NCBI GenBank assembly: GCA_017438845.1 | Contig: JAFRUO010000021.1 | Coordinates: 124,001 to 188,000 of the forward strand | Length of the DNA stretch: 64,000 nucleotides | Origin: Clostridia bacterium | GTDB lineage: Bacteria > Bacillota > Clostridia > Oscillospirales > Acutalibacteraceae | Direction of reading: 5' to 3' | Part shown: piece after piece, positions 20,559 through 29,134 of the stretch | How the letters are laid out: the number at the start of each line of letters is the position of its first letter | Numbering within the stretch: the stretch's first letter is position 1 | Made by a program: the position numbers and the translations under genes | Notes under the pieces: model-generated | Told to the model about the DNA's origin: nothing | The model's input: the letters and a program-made list of their open reading frames with translations, nothing else | Database searches by the model: none

Positions 20559-21506
20559 ATGAGCAAAGTATATGAATACCTCGGTATTCCCTTCGGTTTT
20601 GTAATTTATTTGTTTTACGCTCTTACCGGGCACTATATTCTTTCAATTTTCTTCCTGCTTTTAATAGTAAGGCTTGCCCTCCTCCCCTCTGCAATCAAGC
20701 AGCAAAAAGGAATGGCAATGCAGCAAAGGCTTCAGCCTAAGCTCAGAAGAATAAGAGAAAAATACGGTAACGATCAGCAGAAGATTCAGCAGGAAACCCA
20801 GGCTCTGTATCAGCAGGAGGGTTTTTCGGCTATGGGCGGCGGCTGTTTGCCGATGCTTATTCAGCTTCCCGTTATGCTCGGACTTTACCAGGTTAACCTT
20901 CACCCGTTTTCAATGGTACTCAGAATTCCCGAAACCGTTGTAACCCAGTTAAAGCAGATTGCGGTAAGCTTCGGTGAAAACGCATATGAAAAGAGTGAAT
21001 TCAGAGCGGAGCTTACAGCGCTTACTCATTGGGAAAAGATTGATACAAGTGCTATTTCGGGTCTTACACCCGAGCTTATTCAGAAGATTGAAACCTTCAA
21101 GGCACACTTTACGTTCTTAGGTCTTAATCTTGCAGAGAAGCCCGAGTTTAAAGAATTCAGTATTTATTGGATTATTCCGATTATTTCGGGCGTAATCGCA
21201 CTTGCTACTTCAATTTACTCGCTTGTCCGTCAGAAAAAGACAAACCCCGAAATGGCAAAAAATCCCTCAATGGGATGCATGATGCTGTTTACCCCGGCAA
21301 TGCAGATTTACTTTGCCTTCCTTTTCCCGATCAGCATCGGTATTTACATCATCATGTCCTCGGCAATTTCGTTTATTCAGATGATAGTTTTAAACCATAT
21401 CTATTCGCCTAAAAAGGTATTAGCCAAGGCAATGATAGACGAAACCGTATACCGCAGGTCAAAGGAAATCAACACAAAAAAGATTAACGAATTTAAAAAC
21501 GATTGA
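20559..21506 (+). CDS. yidC: membrane protein insertase YidC/SpoIIIJ
   Basis: Inserts membrane proteins alone or with SecYEG. The 315-residue product lacks the large Gram-negative periplasmic domain, as expected in Firmicutes. The core has a membrane segment near residues 20-40, the charged cytosolic hairpin (QRLQPKLRRIREKYG near 65), the GCLPMLIQLPVMLGLY segment near 98, and hydrophobic segments near 205, 245 and 265. An insert of about 70 residues (near 125-195) lies outside the membrane. GGAGGA precedes the ATG. It sits between yidD and jag as usual. Confidence 0.94.
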   Translation: MSKVYEYLGIPFGFVIYLFYALTGHYILSIFFLLLIVRLALLPSAIKQQKGMAMQQRLQPKLRRIREKYGNDQQKIQQETQALYQQEGFSAMGGGCLPMLIQLPVMLGLYQVNLHPFSMVLRIPETVVTQLKQIAVSFGENAYEKSEFRAELTALTHWEKIDTSAISGLTPELIQKIETFKAHFTFLGLNLAEKPEFKEFSIYWIIPIISGVIALATSIYSLVRQKKTNPEMAKNPSMGCMMLFTPAMQIYFAFLFPISIGIYIIMSSAISFIQMIVLNHIYSPKKVLAKAMIDETVYRRSKEINTKKINEFKND

Positions 21507-21522
21507 TTTAAAGGTGCAGAAA

Positions 21523-22491
21523 ATGATTAAAGAAAGTATTAAAACGGCTCCGACCATCGACGAAGCAAAAAATGCGGCGCTTCTCGAGCTCGGGCTTACG
21601 GAAATGGACGAATATCAGGTTGAGGTATTAAAAACGCCTCAGAAAAAAATATTGGGTTTATTCGGTGGTTCGCCCGCAGAGGTTAAGATTACCGTAACTC
21701 TTCCCGATGAGCCGAAACCCGCAAAGGCCAAAAAGCAGGCTCCCAAGGCGGCAAAGCCCGAAAAGCAGGCAAAGCCGTCAAAAAAAGCCGAAAATGCCGT
21801 AACCGACAGCAAAAAAGAGGAAAACGAGGAAAGAGCGGCGGTTGACTATCAGCAGAAAAAGGCGTCTCTCGTAAAAACAGACGCATACTCAAAGGCAGCC
21901 GAATACCTTAAAAGTATTATTGCCTCGCTCGGTATCAACGAGAGTAATATTGAAGTATTTGCAGATGACGACGACATTCTTTTTGAGGTAAGCTGTGAAG
22001 AGGATTACGGCATCGTAATCGGCAGAAGGGGAGAAACCCTCGACGCAATTCAGTACCTTGTAAGAATGGTGGCAAACAAGGACTCCGAAAAATTCAGAAG
22101 AGTTTCGGTCAACATAGGCGACTACCGTCAAAAGAGAACTGCCGTACTTGTCAGCCTTGCCAAAAAGAACGCTTCACGAGCAGTCAGAACAGGCAGGAGC
22201 GTTACGCTTGAGCCGATGAACCCTTATGAGAGAAGAATTATTCATACTGCGGTTCACGATATTGAGGGCGCAACCTCATACTCAACGGGCGTTGACCTTG
22301 ACAGAAGGGTCGTTATTGCAAGTGAAAACGCAAAGCAGGGCGGCTCGTACAGAAGCTCAAGAGGCGACAGGCAGAGACGTCCCAGAAGAGAGAGCTATGT
22401 TCCTAAAATTGACGAGAACAGAGAAAAGAAAAGCGACTATTCCTCAGCTTCTCTTTACGGAAAAATTGAGGTAAAAAAGAACGAAGAATAA
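21523..22491 (+). CDS. khpB: RNA-binding protein KhpB/Jag
   Basis: A 322-residue Jag protein: an N-terminal Jag_N domain (IKTAPTIDEAKNAALLELG, with KKILGLFGG near 47), a long Lys/Ala/Pro-rich linker (about 65-125), a KH domain with the GRRGETLDAIQYL loop near 165, and an R3H domain (RAVRTGRSVTLEPMNPYERR near 225). An Arg-rich C terminus follows. KhpB proteins bind many RNAs and affect cell-wall growth in Gram-positives. A GTG at 21514 is in frame, but AAGGTG spaces correctly for the ATG at 21523. Confidence 0.9.
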   Translation: MIKESIKTAPTIDEAKNAALLELGLTEMDEYQVEVLKTPQKKILGLFGGSPAEVKITVTLPDEPKPAKAKKQAPKAAKPEKQAKPSKKAENAVTDSKKEENEERAAVDYQQKKASLVKTDAYSKAAEYLKSIIASLGINESNIEVFADDDDILFEVSCEEDYGIVIGRRGETLDAIQYLVRMVANKDSEKFRRVSVNIGDYRQKRTAVLVSLAKKNASRAVRTGRSVTLEPMNPYERRIIHTAVHDIEGATSYSTGVDLDRRVVIASENAKQGGSYRSSRGDRQRRPRRESYVPKIDENREKKSDYSSASLYGKIEVKKNEE

Positions 22492-22512
22492 GAGGGTAAA
22501 CCCTCAGGCAAA

Positions 22513-22546
22513 AATCGGGAGGGATTTTTCTCTCCCGATTGTTTTT
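22513..22546 (+). terminator. terminator between jag and mnmE
   Basis: AATCGGGAG / CTCCCGATT stem followed by GTTTTT. The mnmE start is only 15 nt beyond, with no room for a separate promoter, so partial readthrough probably supplies mnmE. Confidence 0.8.
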
Positions 22547-22560
22547 ATACGGAGATAAAT

Positions 22561-23922
22561 ATGAGTACAATTGCGGCAATATCCACCGGTCAGGCGGCAG
22601 GCGGCATAGGAATCGTCAGAATTTCGGGCGAAAACGCCGTCCCTGTAGCCGACAGAATTTTTGAAAGCGTATCAGGCGTAAAGCTTGAAAAACTGAAGGG
22701 CTACAGAGCAGCGTTCGGTAAGGTAAAAAGTGAAAAAGGCTTTATTGACGAGGCAGTTGCCCTTGTTTTCAGAGCGCCGAAAAGCTACACCGGCGAGGAT
22801 GTGGTTGAAATTTCGTGCCACGGCGGACTGCTTGTCACAAAGCAGGTGCTCAGAGCTGCGCTCTCAAACGGCGCCGAAGCGGCTGCGCCCGGTGAGTTTA
22901 CAAAAAGGGCGTTTCTTAACGGTAAAATCGATTTAACCCGAGCAGAGGCGGTAATGGACATTATCGGCGCAAAATCCGAGCAGTCGGAGCAAGCGGCTTT
23001 TCAGACTCTTGAGGGCTCCCTTTTTAACAAAATTAATAAAATATCCTTGTTTCTCAAGGGGCTTGCGGCTTCTCTTGCGGCGTGGGTTGATTACCCGGAC
23101 GAGGAAATTGATGACATTTCTGACGAAGAGCTGCTTGAAAAAATCGAAAGCGCCGACGGTGAATTAAGGGAGCTTATAGCCGGCTTTGACACGGGCAGAA
23201 TCGTTACTCAGGGCGTTGAAACCGCCATAATCGGCAGACCAAATGTCGGAAAATCAACGCTGATGAATATGCTCAGCGGATATGAAAAGTCAATTGTTAC
23301 CTCGGTTGCAGGCACCACAAGGGATATTGTTGAGGAGAGCGTCAGCCTCGGCGGAATAATTTTGCACCTTGCAGACACGGCAGGGCTTCACGAAACGGAT
23401 GACACTGTTGAGAAAATCGGAGTTGACCGCACAAAAAAGAGGACGCAGAGGGCTACGCTTATTTTGGCGGTTTTTGATTCCTCGGAGCAATTAAACGAAG
23501 AGGATGAAAAAATCTTTGAGCTTTGCAGGGGAAAAAATGCGGTTGCGGTTATAAACAAAACGGACCTTGAGCCTAAGCTCAACGCAGAGATAATTAACAA
23601 CAATTTTAAAAATGTCGTTTATATATCGGCAAAGAACAATTCGGGAATAAAGGAGCTTGAGCAGAGCGTTGAAAAGCTCCTCGGCACGGAGGGCTTTGAC
23701 ACAAGCTCGGCAATGCTTAATAATGAGCGGCAGCTTGCCTGCTGTAAGCAGGCTCAGGAAAGCCTTGCTCAGGCAGCAGAGGGTCTCAGAGCAGGAATTA
23801 CAAGGGACGCAATCAATGTCAATATCGACGTTGCAATTGAAGCTCTTGACACGCTGACGGGCGAAAAGGCGACAGAAAGTGTCGTCAATGAAATTTTTTC
23901 AAGATTTTGCGTAGGCAAATAA
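22561..23922 (+). CDS. mnmE: tRNA modification GTPase MnmE
   Basis: With MnmG it installs cmnm5U34 on wobble uridines. The N-terminal folate-binding domain begins at residue 1 (STIAAISTGQAAGGIGIVRISG), the embedded G domain has GRPNVGKSTLMNM near 223 and DTAGLHETDD near 270, NKTD is near 335, and the protein ends in the diagnostic C-terminal FCVGK. Length 453. The stop is immediately followed by a parS palindrome; mnmG follows 33 nt downstream. Confidence 0.97.
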   Translation: MSTIAAISTGQAAGGIGIVRISGENAVPVADRIFESVSGVKLEKLKGYRAAFGKVKSEKGFIDEAVALVFRAPKSYTGEDVVEISCHGGLLVTKQVLRAALSNGAEAAAPGEFTKRAFLNGKIDLTRAEAVMDIIGAKSEQSEQAAFQTLEGSLFNKINKISLFLKGLAASLAAWVDYPDEEIDDISDEELLEKIESADGELRELIAGFDTGRIVTQGVETAIIGRPNVGKSTLMNMLSGYEKSIVTSVAGTTRDIVEESVSLGGIILHLADTAGLHETDDTVEKIGVDRTKKRTQRATLILAVFDSSEQLNEEDEKIFELCRGKNAVAVINKTDLEPKLNAEIINNNFKNVVYISAKNNSGIKELEQSVEKLLGTEGFDTSSAMLNNERQLACCKQAQESLAQAAEGLRAGITRDAINVNIDVAIEALDTLTGEKATESVVNEIFSRFCVGK

Positions 23923-23938
23923 CGTTTCACGTGAAACA
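23923..23938. promoter_or_regulatory. parS site 1
   Basis: CGTTTCACGTGAAACA: a perfect 14-bp palindrome core (23924-23937) differing from the consensus parS only at the first base. It sits in the mnmE-mnmG gap, about 5 kb from parB, as expected for ParB loading near oriC. Confidence 0.9.
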
Positions 23939-23955
23939 CAGTTACGGAGAAAAGA

Positions 23956-25845
23956 ATGGAGTATTTTGCAAAAAGCTATGATGTTGCGGTTATAGGCGCA
24001 GGCCACGCAGGAATAGAGGCTGCGCTTGCTTCGGCAAGGCTCGGAGCGAGCACGGTCGTTTTCGCCGTTAACCTTGACTCTATAGGCAATATGCCCTGCA
24101 ACCCGTCAATCGGCGGCACAAGCAAGGGACATCTTGTCAGGGAAATCGACGCCCTCGGCGGAGAAACGGGAAAAGCGGCTGACAAAACACAGATTCAGAC
24201 CCGTATGCTTAATATGGGGAAGGGTCCCGCCGTGCATTCGCTCAGGGCTCAGATAGACAGAAGAGAATATTCAAAATATATGAAGCATGCGCTCGAAAAG
24301 CAGGAAGGGCTTGACGTAAAGCAGGCGGAAATTGTCGCTTTAAGCCGAAACGGGGACGGAGAATGGCTTTTAAAAACGAAGCTTGACGCCGTTTATTCTG
24401 CAAAATGCGTGATTCTTGCAACCGGCACATTCCTCGGCGGAAGAATATATATCGGTGAAATTTCCTACGAAAGCGGACCCGACGGAATGTTTCCCGCAAC
24501 CGAGCTTTCGGCATCGCTTAAAAAACTCGGTATACCGCTGCGCCGCTTCAAAACAGGCACCCCCTCAAGGGTTAACCGCAGAAGCGTGGATTTTTCCGTG
24601 CTTGAAAAGCAGGAGGACGGAGAAACCGACACACGCTTCTCCTTCTGTACGGAAGGGAGAGCAGAAAACAAATCCTATTGCTATATAGCCTACACTAATG
24701 ACGAAACTAAAAAGGTTATACTCGAAAACCTTGACCGTTCGCCGATGTACAGCGGAAAAATTGAGGGCGTTGGTCCGAGATACTGCCCGAGCTTTGAGGA
24801 CAAAATTGTCCGTTTTCCCGATAAAAAAAGACATCAGTTCTTTATTGAGCCCTGCGGACTTGATACGGAGGAGTTATATCTCCAGGGGATGTCCTCATCT
24901 CTTCCCGAGGATGTTCAGCTGAAGTTTTTACGCACAATAAAGGGGCTTGAAAACGTGGAGGTTATGAGGACGGCGTATGCCATTGAATACGACTGCGTTG
25001 ATCCGCTTGCATTAAAGCCGACGCTCGAATTTCTTGATTTGCCCGGACTGTTCGGAGCAGGTCAGTTTAACGGCTCCTCAGGCTATGAGGAGGCGGCGGC
25101 TCAGGGGCTTGTCGCAGGAATTAACGCCTGCAGAAAGGTCAAGGGTCTCGGTCAGCTTGTGCTCGACCGTTCCACGTCATACATCGGCACTCTTATAGAC
25201 GACCTTGTCACAAAGGGCTGTATGGACCCGTACAGAATGATGACCTCAAGAAGCGAATACAGACTTCTTTTAAGGCAGGACAACGCAGATATACGTCTTA
25301 CGCCGATAGGACACGAAATAGGACTTATCAGCGACGAAAGGTATGAGAGCTTTCTTAATAAAAAAAGACTGATTAAGGAAGAAACCGAGAGGGTTGCAAA
25401 GACCACGATTCATTTAAGCGAGGAGCTTCAAAGGCTGTTGGTGTCGAAGGGCACGGCACCGCTTGAAAAGGGAGTAAGGCTTATTGAGCTTATCAGAAGA
25501 CCTCAGTTAAGCTATGAAGATTTAGCGCCGTTTGACAGCGACAGACCCGATTTGCCCGGGGAAATATTCGAGCAGGTCGAAATTGAGCTTAAATACGAAG
25601 GGTATATAAAAAGACAGCAGGCGCAGATTAATGAAATGAAGCGCCTTGAGGTCAAGCTTTTACCCGAGGATATAAATTATAACAAAATCGACGGCTTAAG
25701 GCTTGAAGCAAGGGAGAAGCTTTCAAAAATCAGACCCGTCAATGTCGGCCAGGCATCAAGAATTTCGGGAGTTTCACCGTCCGATATATCAGTGCTTCTG
25801 ATTTGGCTGAGTAAAAAGGAGAGGGAGGAAAAGAGCAATGCTTAA
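23956..25845 (+). CDS. mnmG: tRNA uridine 5-carboxymethylaminomethyl modification enzyme MnmG
   Basis: FAD-dependent partner of MnmE in wobble-uridine modification. The FAD motif GAGHAGIEAALASARLG is at residues 12-28; GGTSKGHLVREIDALGG (near 52) and MNMGKGPAVHSLRAQIDR-like sequence (near 85) follow, then GLFGAGQFNGSSGYEEAAAQG (19 or more conserved residues) near 365. Length 629 is typical. It overlaps rsmG by 8 nt. Confidence 0.97.
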   Translation: MEYFAKSYDVAVIGAGHAGIEAALASARLGASTVVFAVNLDSIGNMPCNPSIGGTSKGHLVREIDALGGETGKAADKTQIQTRMLNMGKGPAVHSLRAQIDRREYSKYMKHALEKQEGLDVKQAEIVALSRNGDGEWLLKTKLDAVYSAKCVILATGTFLGGRIYIGEISYESGPDGMFPATELSASLKKLGIPLRRFKTGTPSRVNRRSVDFSVLEKQEDGETDTRFSFCTEGRAENKSYCYIAYTNDETKKVILENLDRSPMYSGKIEGVGPRYCPSFEDKIVRFPDKKRHQFFIEPCGLDTEELYLQGMSSSLPEDVQLKFLRTIKGLENVEVMRTAYAIEYDCVDPLALKPTLEFLDLPGLFGAGQFNGSSGYEEAAAQGLVAGINACRKVKGLGQLVLDRSTSYIGTLIDDLVTKGCMDPYRMMTSRSEYRLLLRQDNADIRLTPIGHEIGLISDERYESFLNKKRLIKEETERVAKTTIHLSEELQRLLVSKGTAPLEKGVRLIELIRRPQLSYEDLAPFDSDRPDLPGEIFEQVEIELKYEGYIKRQQAQINEMKRLEVKLLPEDINYNKIDGLRLEAREKLSKIRPVNVGQASRISGVSPSDISVLLIWLSKKEREEKSNA

Positions 25846-26551
25846 TAAAGAATTACTCGTAAGTACTCTCGCTCCCTTCGGACTTGAGATAGACGAGGGA
25901 TGCTTTAAAAGGCTTGACACCTACGCCGAAATGCTTGTAAAAACGAACGAAAGCTTTAACCTTACGGCAATTACCGAGCCCGATGACGTCACGCTCAAGC
26001 ATTTTGCCGACTGCCTTGTGCTGTTAAAATATCTTGATATAAAAAACGGCGCAAAAGTAATAGATGTCGGCACGGGGGCAGGCTTTCCGGGACTGGTGCT
26101 TCTGCTTGCCAGACCCGACCTTAAAATGACCTTTCTTGACTCGACCCGAAAAAAGCTCGGTTTTATCGGGGAGGTGCTTGAGGCGTGCAATGTTAACGCC
26201 GAGCTTCTGCACATGAGGGCGGAGGAGGCAGGACAAAGCCCCGAATACAGAGAACGCTTTGACCTTACCACCGCAAGGGCAGTTTCAAACATGACAAACC
26301 TTTCCGAATACTGCCTCCCGTTTTTAAAAATGGGCGGCCGTTTTGCGGCAATGAAATCCGCCGAAACCACAGAGGAGCTCCTTCAGGCGAAAAAGGCTAT
26401 CGGGCTTTTGGGCGGTAAGACTGAAAAGGAGATTGATTTTAATCTTACCGAGGGGATTCCGAGAAAGATAATTATTTTAAAAAAGATATCGCAAACTCCG
26501 ACTAAATATCCGAGGCCCTCGGCAAAAATCGCGAAAAATCCGATAATTTAA
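25838..26551 (+). CDS. rsmG: 16S rRNA (guanine527-N7)-methyltransferase
   Basis: SAM-dependent methyltransferase acting on G527 of 16S rRNA; its loss gives low-level streptomycin resistance in other bacteria. The SAM motif DVGTGAGFPGLVL is near residue 75, LDSTRKKLGFI near 100 and TARAVSNMTNLSEY near 145. Length 237 is usual. The RBS lies inside the 3' end of mnmG. It ends the mnmE-mnmG-rsmG unit and is closed by a hairpin at 26560. Confidence 0.95.
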   Translation: MLNKELLVSTLAPFGLEIDEGCFKRLDTYAEMLVKTNESFNLTAITEPDDVTLKHFADCLVLLKYLDIKNGAKVIDVGTGAGFPGLVLLLARPDLKMTFLDSTRKKLGFIGEVLEACNVNAELLHMRAEEAGQSPEYRERFDLTTARAVSNMTNLSEYCLPFLKMGGRFAAMKSAETTEELLQAKKAIGLLGGKTEKEIDFNLTEGIPRKIIILKKISQTPTKYPRPSAKIAKNPII

Positions 26552-26559
26552 CCTCGAAA

Positions 26560-26600
26560 CGCCTGAAAACACGTCGTTTTCGGGCGAACGCTTTTTCTTT
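26560..26600 (+). terminator. rsmG terminator
   Basis: CGCC-T-GAAAAC / GTTTTC-G-GGCG stem with a 5-nt loop, followed by CTTTTTCTTT. The core and tail resemble the element at 31406-31440. Confidence 0.75.
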
Positions 26601-26613
26601 ACAACCCTGCCTT

Positions 26614-26648
26614 CGCAGTGCTATTCTATACACAGGACAAGCACTGCG
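26614..26648 (+). promoter_or_regulatory. inverted repeat in the noc promoter region
   Basis: CGCAGTGCT (26614-26622) and AGCACTGCG (26640-26648) form a perfect 9-bp inverted repeat with a 17-nt gap. A plausible promoter, TTTACA (26598-26603) and TATTCT (26622-26627), overlaps the left arm, and the right arm abuts the RBS GGAGG. It could be an operator or an mRNA hairpin over the RBS. Confidence 0.55.
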
Positions 26649-26660
26649 GAGGTAATTTTT

Positions 26661-27494
26661 ATGAAACAAAGACTTAAATGTGCCGCTGAGGTTTACAGCA
26701 TACCACAGGAACTGATAGACCCTAACCCGAATCAGCCGAGAAAACGTTTTGACTTCGACGAGCTTGAAAGTCTTGCACAGAGCATCAGGGAGAACGGAAT
26801 ACTTCAGCCGATTACGGTCAGAAGAACGGACGACAAACGCTATGAGCTGATTGCGGGAGAGCGTAGGCTGAGAGCCGCAAGGCTGGTAGGACTGATAAGG
26901 GTCCCGGCGCTTGTAATTGAAATGGACAACCGTGAGTCGGCAATGTTCGCTCTGATTGAAAACCTCCAGAGGCAGGATCTGAATTTCTTTGACGAGGCGC
27001 AGGCGCTCGAAACGCTGATTACCGAATTTAACATGAGCCGTGAGGAGCTCTCAAAGCGAATCGGAATTGCACAGTCCACGCTTTCAAATAAGCTGAGAAT
27101 TTTAAGATTGCCCGAGGATATGCGCTTTAAGCTTTCAAGGGCAGGGCTTACCGAAAGGCACGCCAGGACGTTGCTGATGCTTGAAAACGACGCTCAAAGG
27201 GAAAGGGCGCTTTCAATAATAATTGACAGGCACCTGAATGTTTCCGAAACCGAGCGAATGGTTTTACATATGCTTCACAAGAACAAGAAGCAGTACAACG
27301 GACTTAAAGGTATAAGGGATGTCAGGCTTTTTATTAACACCCTTAACCATGCGGTCGACACCATAAGGCGGGCGGGCGTTGACGCCGACACCGCCAGAAG
27401 CGAGACTGAGGAATACATAGAGTATGTAGTGCGTATTCCGAAAATCGAGCAAATGAAGCTGCCGCTTCCCGAGGAAGCAGATGAGGCAGTTTAA
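26661..27494 (+). CDS. noc: ParB/Noc-family DNA-binding protein
   Basis: A 277-residue ParB-fold protein next to rsmG, the position of the nucleoid occlusion factor Noc in Firmicutes. The N domain has NPNQPRKRFDFDELESLAQS (near 24-43) and the CTP-binding ParB box GERRLRAARL (near 73). The helix-turn-helix is MSREELSKRIGIAQSTLSNK (near 119). Noc binds its own sites and the membrane to block septation over the nucleoid. A separate canonical parB lies at 29135, so this copy is the paralogue; the membrane helix expected of Noc is not obvious in MKQRLKCAAEVYSIPQ. Confidence 0.82.
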   Translation: MKQRLKCAAEVYSIPQELIDPNPNQPRKRFDFDELESLAQSIRENGILQPITVRRTDDKRYELIAGERRLRAARLVGLIRVPALVIEMDNRESAMFALIENLQRQDLNFFDEAQALETLITEFNMSREELSKRIGIAQSTLSNKLRILRLPEDMRFKLSRAGLTERHARTLLMLENDAQRERALSIIIDRHLNVSETERMVLHMLHKNKKQYNGLKGIRDVRLFINTLNHAVDTIRRAGVDADTARSETEEYIEYVVRIPKIEQMKLPLPEEADEAV

Positions 27495-27590
27495 AACCGT
27501 TAAAACGGGCTTGTATAATAAACCCCTGTTGTATGAGCCGTTTTAAATACCCATATCCTTCTCTTTCACACCCCACATCCACAGCGGAAC

Positions 27591-27615
27591 GGCGGCTCTA
27601 CGGAGCCGTCGTTTT
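27591..27615 (+). terminator. noc terminator
   Basis: GGCGGCTC / GAGCCGTC stem (one G-U pair) with a 4-nt loop and a following GTTTTG. The 231-nt noc-parA gap also holds a TTAAAACGG / CCGTTTTAA long-loop repeat just after the noc stop. Confidence 0.6.
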
Positions 27616-27620
27616 GCACT

Positions 27621-27636
27621 TGTTTCACGTGAAACA
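27621..27636. promoter_or_regulatory. parS site 2
   Basis: TGTTTCACGTGAAACA, an exact match to the bacterial parS consensus, about 30 nt upstream of the parA -35 elements. ParB bound here could also repress parA. Confidence 0.95.
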
Positions 27637-27652
27637 AAAAAATATAATATTT

Positions 27653-27693
27653 TTGACAAAACTATTTAACTTTGTGTAATTTTGTGGTATACT
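27653..27693 (+). promoter_or_regulatory. parA: parA promoter(s)
   Basis: Two overlapping candidates: TTGACA (27653-27658) with TGTAAT (27675-27680) at 16 nt, and TTTAAC (27665-27670) with TATACT (27688-27693) at 17 nt. Confidence 0.6.
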
Positions 27694-27725
27694 CTTTTAG
27701 AATTTTGTAATACGGAGTAGATATA

Positions 27726-28487
27726 ATGGCTAAAACCGTTTCAGTGATAAATCAGAAGGGCGGAGTCGGAAAAACGACAACCGCCGTAAATCTTTCCGCC
27801 GCAATAGGAGCGCTCGGAAAAAAGGTATTGCTTGTCGACATTGACCCGCAGGGAAATTCCACAAGCGGATACGGAATAAACAAAAGGGACATCAAAAGCT
27901 CGACCTATGACGTGCTTATAAACGGCGCAAAGGCGTCCGAGGTGTTAATCAACACAAAATTTAAAAATGTTGATATTATGCCCTCGGATATGAACCTTGC
28001 AGGCGCAGAGGTTGAAATGATAGGGCTTGAAAAAAGGGAGGGACTTATCAAGCATGCTCTTGCAGAAATCTGGGAAAGCTACGACTATATTTTCCTTGAT
28101 TGTCCGCCGTCGCTGGGACTTATTACAATTAACGCCCTTTGCGCAAGCGACACCTTCCTTGTGCCGATTCAGTGCGAATACTATGCGCTGGAGGGCTTGG
28201 CGCAGCTGATGTCCACGGTAAGGCAGATTAAAAGGCTGTATAACCCGCATATCGAGCTTGAGGGCGTACTGCTTACAATGTACGACGGCAGGCTTAACCT
28301 TACAAATCAGGTTGTTGACGAGGTGAAGAAGTTCTTCCCGAAAAAGGTTTATTCAACGGCGATTCCGAGAAACGTCAGGCTTTCCGAGGCTCCGAGCTTC
28401 GGCGAACCGATTATGTATTACGACAAAAGCAGCAAGGGCGCTCAGGCATACGAGCTGCTTGCAAAGGAATTTTTGAAAAAACAGTAA
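27726..28487 (+). CDS. parA: chromosome partitioning ATPase ParA/Soj
   Basis: Walker-type ATPase acting with ParB-parS to segregate origins and, in Firmicutes, to regulate DnaA. Deviant Walker A KGGVGKTT is at residues 11-18, DIDPQGNSTSGYG near 39, and DCPPSLGLITINAL near 118. Length 253 is the chromosomal Soj size. ACGGAG precedes the ATG. A lipoprotein gene follows 10 nt downstream, before parB. Confidence 0.95.
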   Translation: MAKTVSVINQKGGVGKTTTAVNLSAAIGALGKKVLLVDIDPQGNSTSGYGINKRDIKSSTYDVLINGAKASEVLINTKFKNVDIMPSDMNLAGAEVEMIGLEKREGLIKHALAEIWESYDYIFLDCPPSLGLITINALCASDTFLVPIQCEYYALEGLAQLMSTVRQIKRLYNPHIELEGVLLTMYDGRLNLTNQVVDEVKKFFPKKVYSTAIPRNVRLSEAPSFGEPIMYYDKSSKGAQAYELLAKEFLKKQ

Positions 28488-28497
28488 CGGAGGTATT

Positions 28498-29118
28498 ATG
28501 GGAAAAATATTTAAAGCCTGCATAAGCATTGTTCTTGCCGCAGTAACATTCTGCGTCTTGTTTGCCTCCTGCGGAGAGCCCGAACAGTACACCCCCGTTT
28601 CGGTAACCACCACCGAAACTACCACCGTCGCACCCGACGTGATAAAATACAGCGATTATGAGGTGTTCGGCGCTAAAATGGGTATGAGTATTGAGGAGGC
28701 GGAGCAGAGCGTCGGCGGAGGCGTTCAGACGGTTTCAAACGACACGGGCACTCTGTTTTTTGCACTGTGGAGAAAAAACCTTCCGTTTACCGTTGAAAAC
28801 GAGGACACGCTGCTTTACTATATTTTTGACGGCAGGGGAAGGCTTTGCGAAATACAGTATGCAATTACGAACAAGGAACACTTTTCCCTTTCAAATGCGC
28901 TGAAATTCTATGACGGTCAGTACGGAAAGCACGTTGAATATGAGGCGAGCAGGGGAAAGATGAATTACATCTGGTATAAGGGCGGAGTTTACATCCTTAT
29001 AACAGACATTGAAGGCGGGGAGACTGCAATGTCCTTTGTCGCAGAGGACTATTTCAATCAACTCAACCCCGAGGAGGCAGGCAGGTATGCCGAGCTTCAG
29101 CAACAGAATGCACAGTAA
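28498..29118 (+). CDS. lipoprotein of unknown function within the par operon
   Basis: A 206-residue protein. The N terminus has a Lys-containing start, a hydrophobic stretch (IVLAAVTFCVLFA) and a lipobox ending at Cys24 (LFASC), so it is probably lipid-anchored outside the membrane. A Thr-rich linker (TTTETTTV, near 37-45) follows. The mature domain of about 150 residues (YEVFGAKMGMSIEEAEQSVG onward) resembles no family I can name; the opening GMSIEEAE is reminiscent of SmpA/OmlA- or BLIP-like repeats. It lies between parA (10 nt) and parB (16 nt), so it is almost certainly co-transcribed. Confidence 0.85.
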   Translation: MGKIFKACISIVLAAVTFCVLFASCGEPEQYTPVSVTTTETTTVAPDVIKYSDYEVFGAKMGMSIEEAEQSVGGGVQTVSNDTGTLFFALWRKNLPFTVENEDTLLYYIFDGRGRLCEIQYAITNKEHFSLSNALKFYDGQYGKHVEYEASRGKMNYIWYKGGVYILITDIEGGETAMSFVAEDYFNQLNPEEAGRYAELQQQNAQ

Positions 29119-29134
29119 GCAGGGAGGGTGAAAT

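Noticed and set aside
27541..27600. CACATCCACAG as a DnaA box
   Set aside because: It lacks the TTAT half and is a single site; it does not match TTATCCACA.
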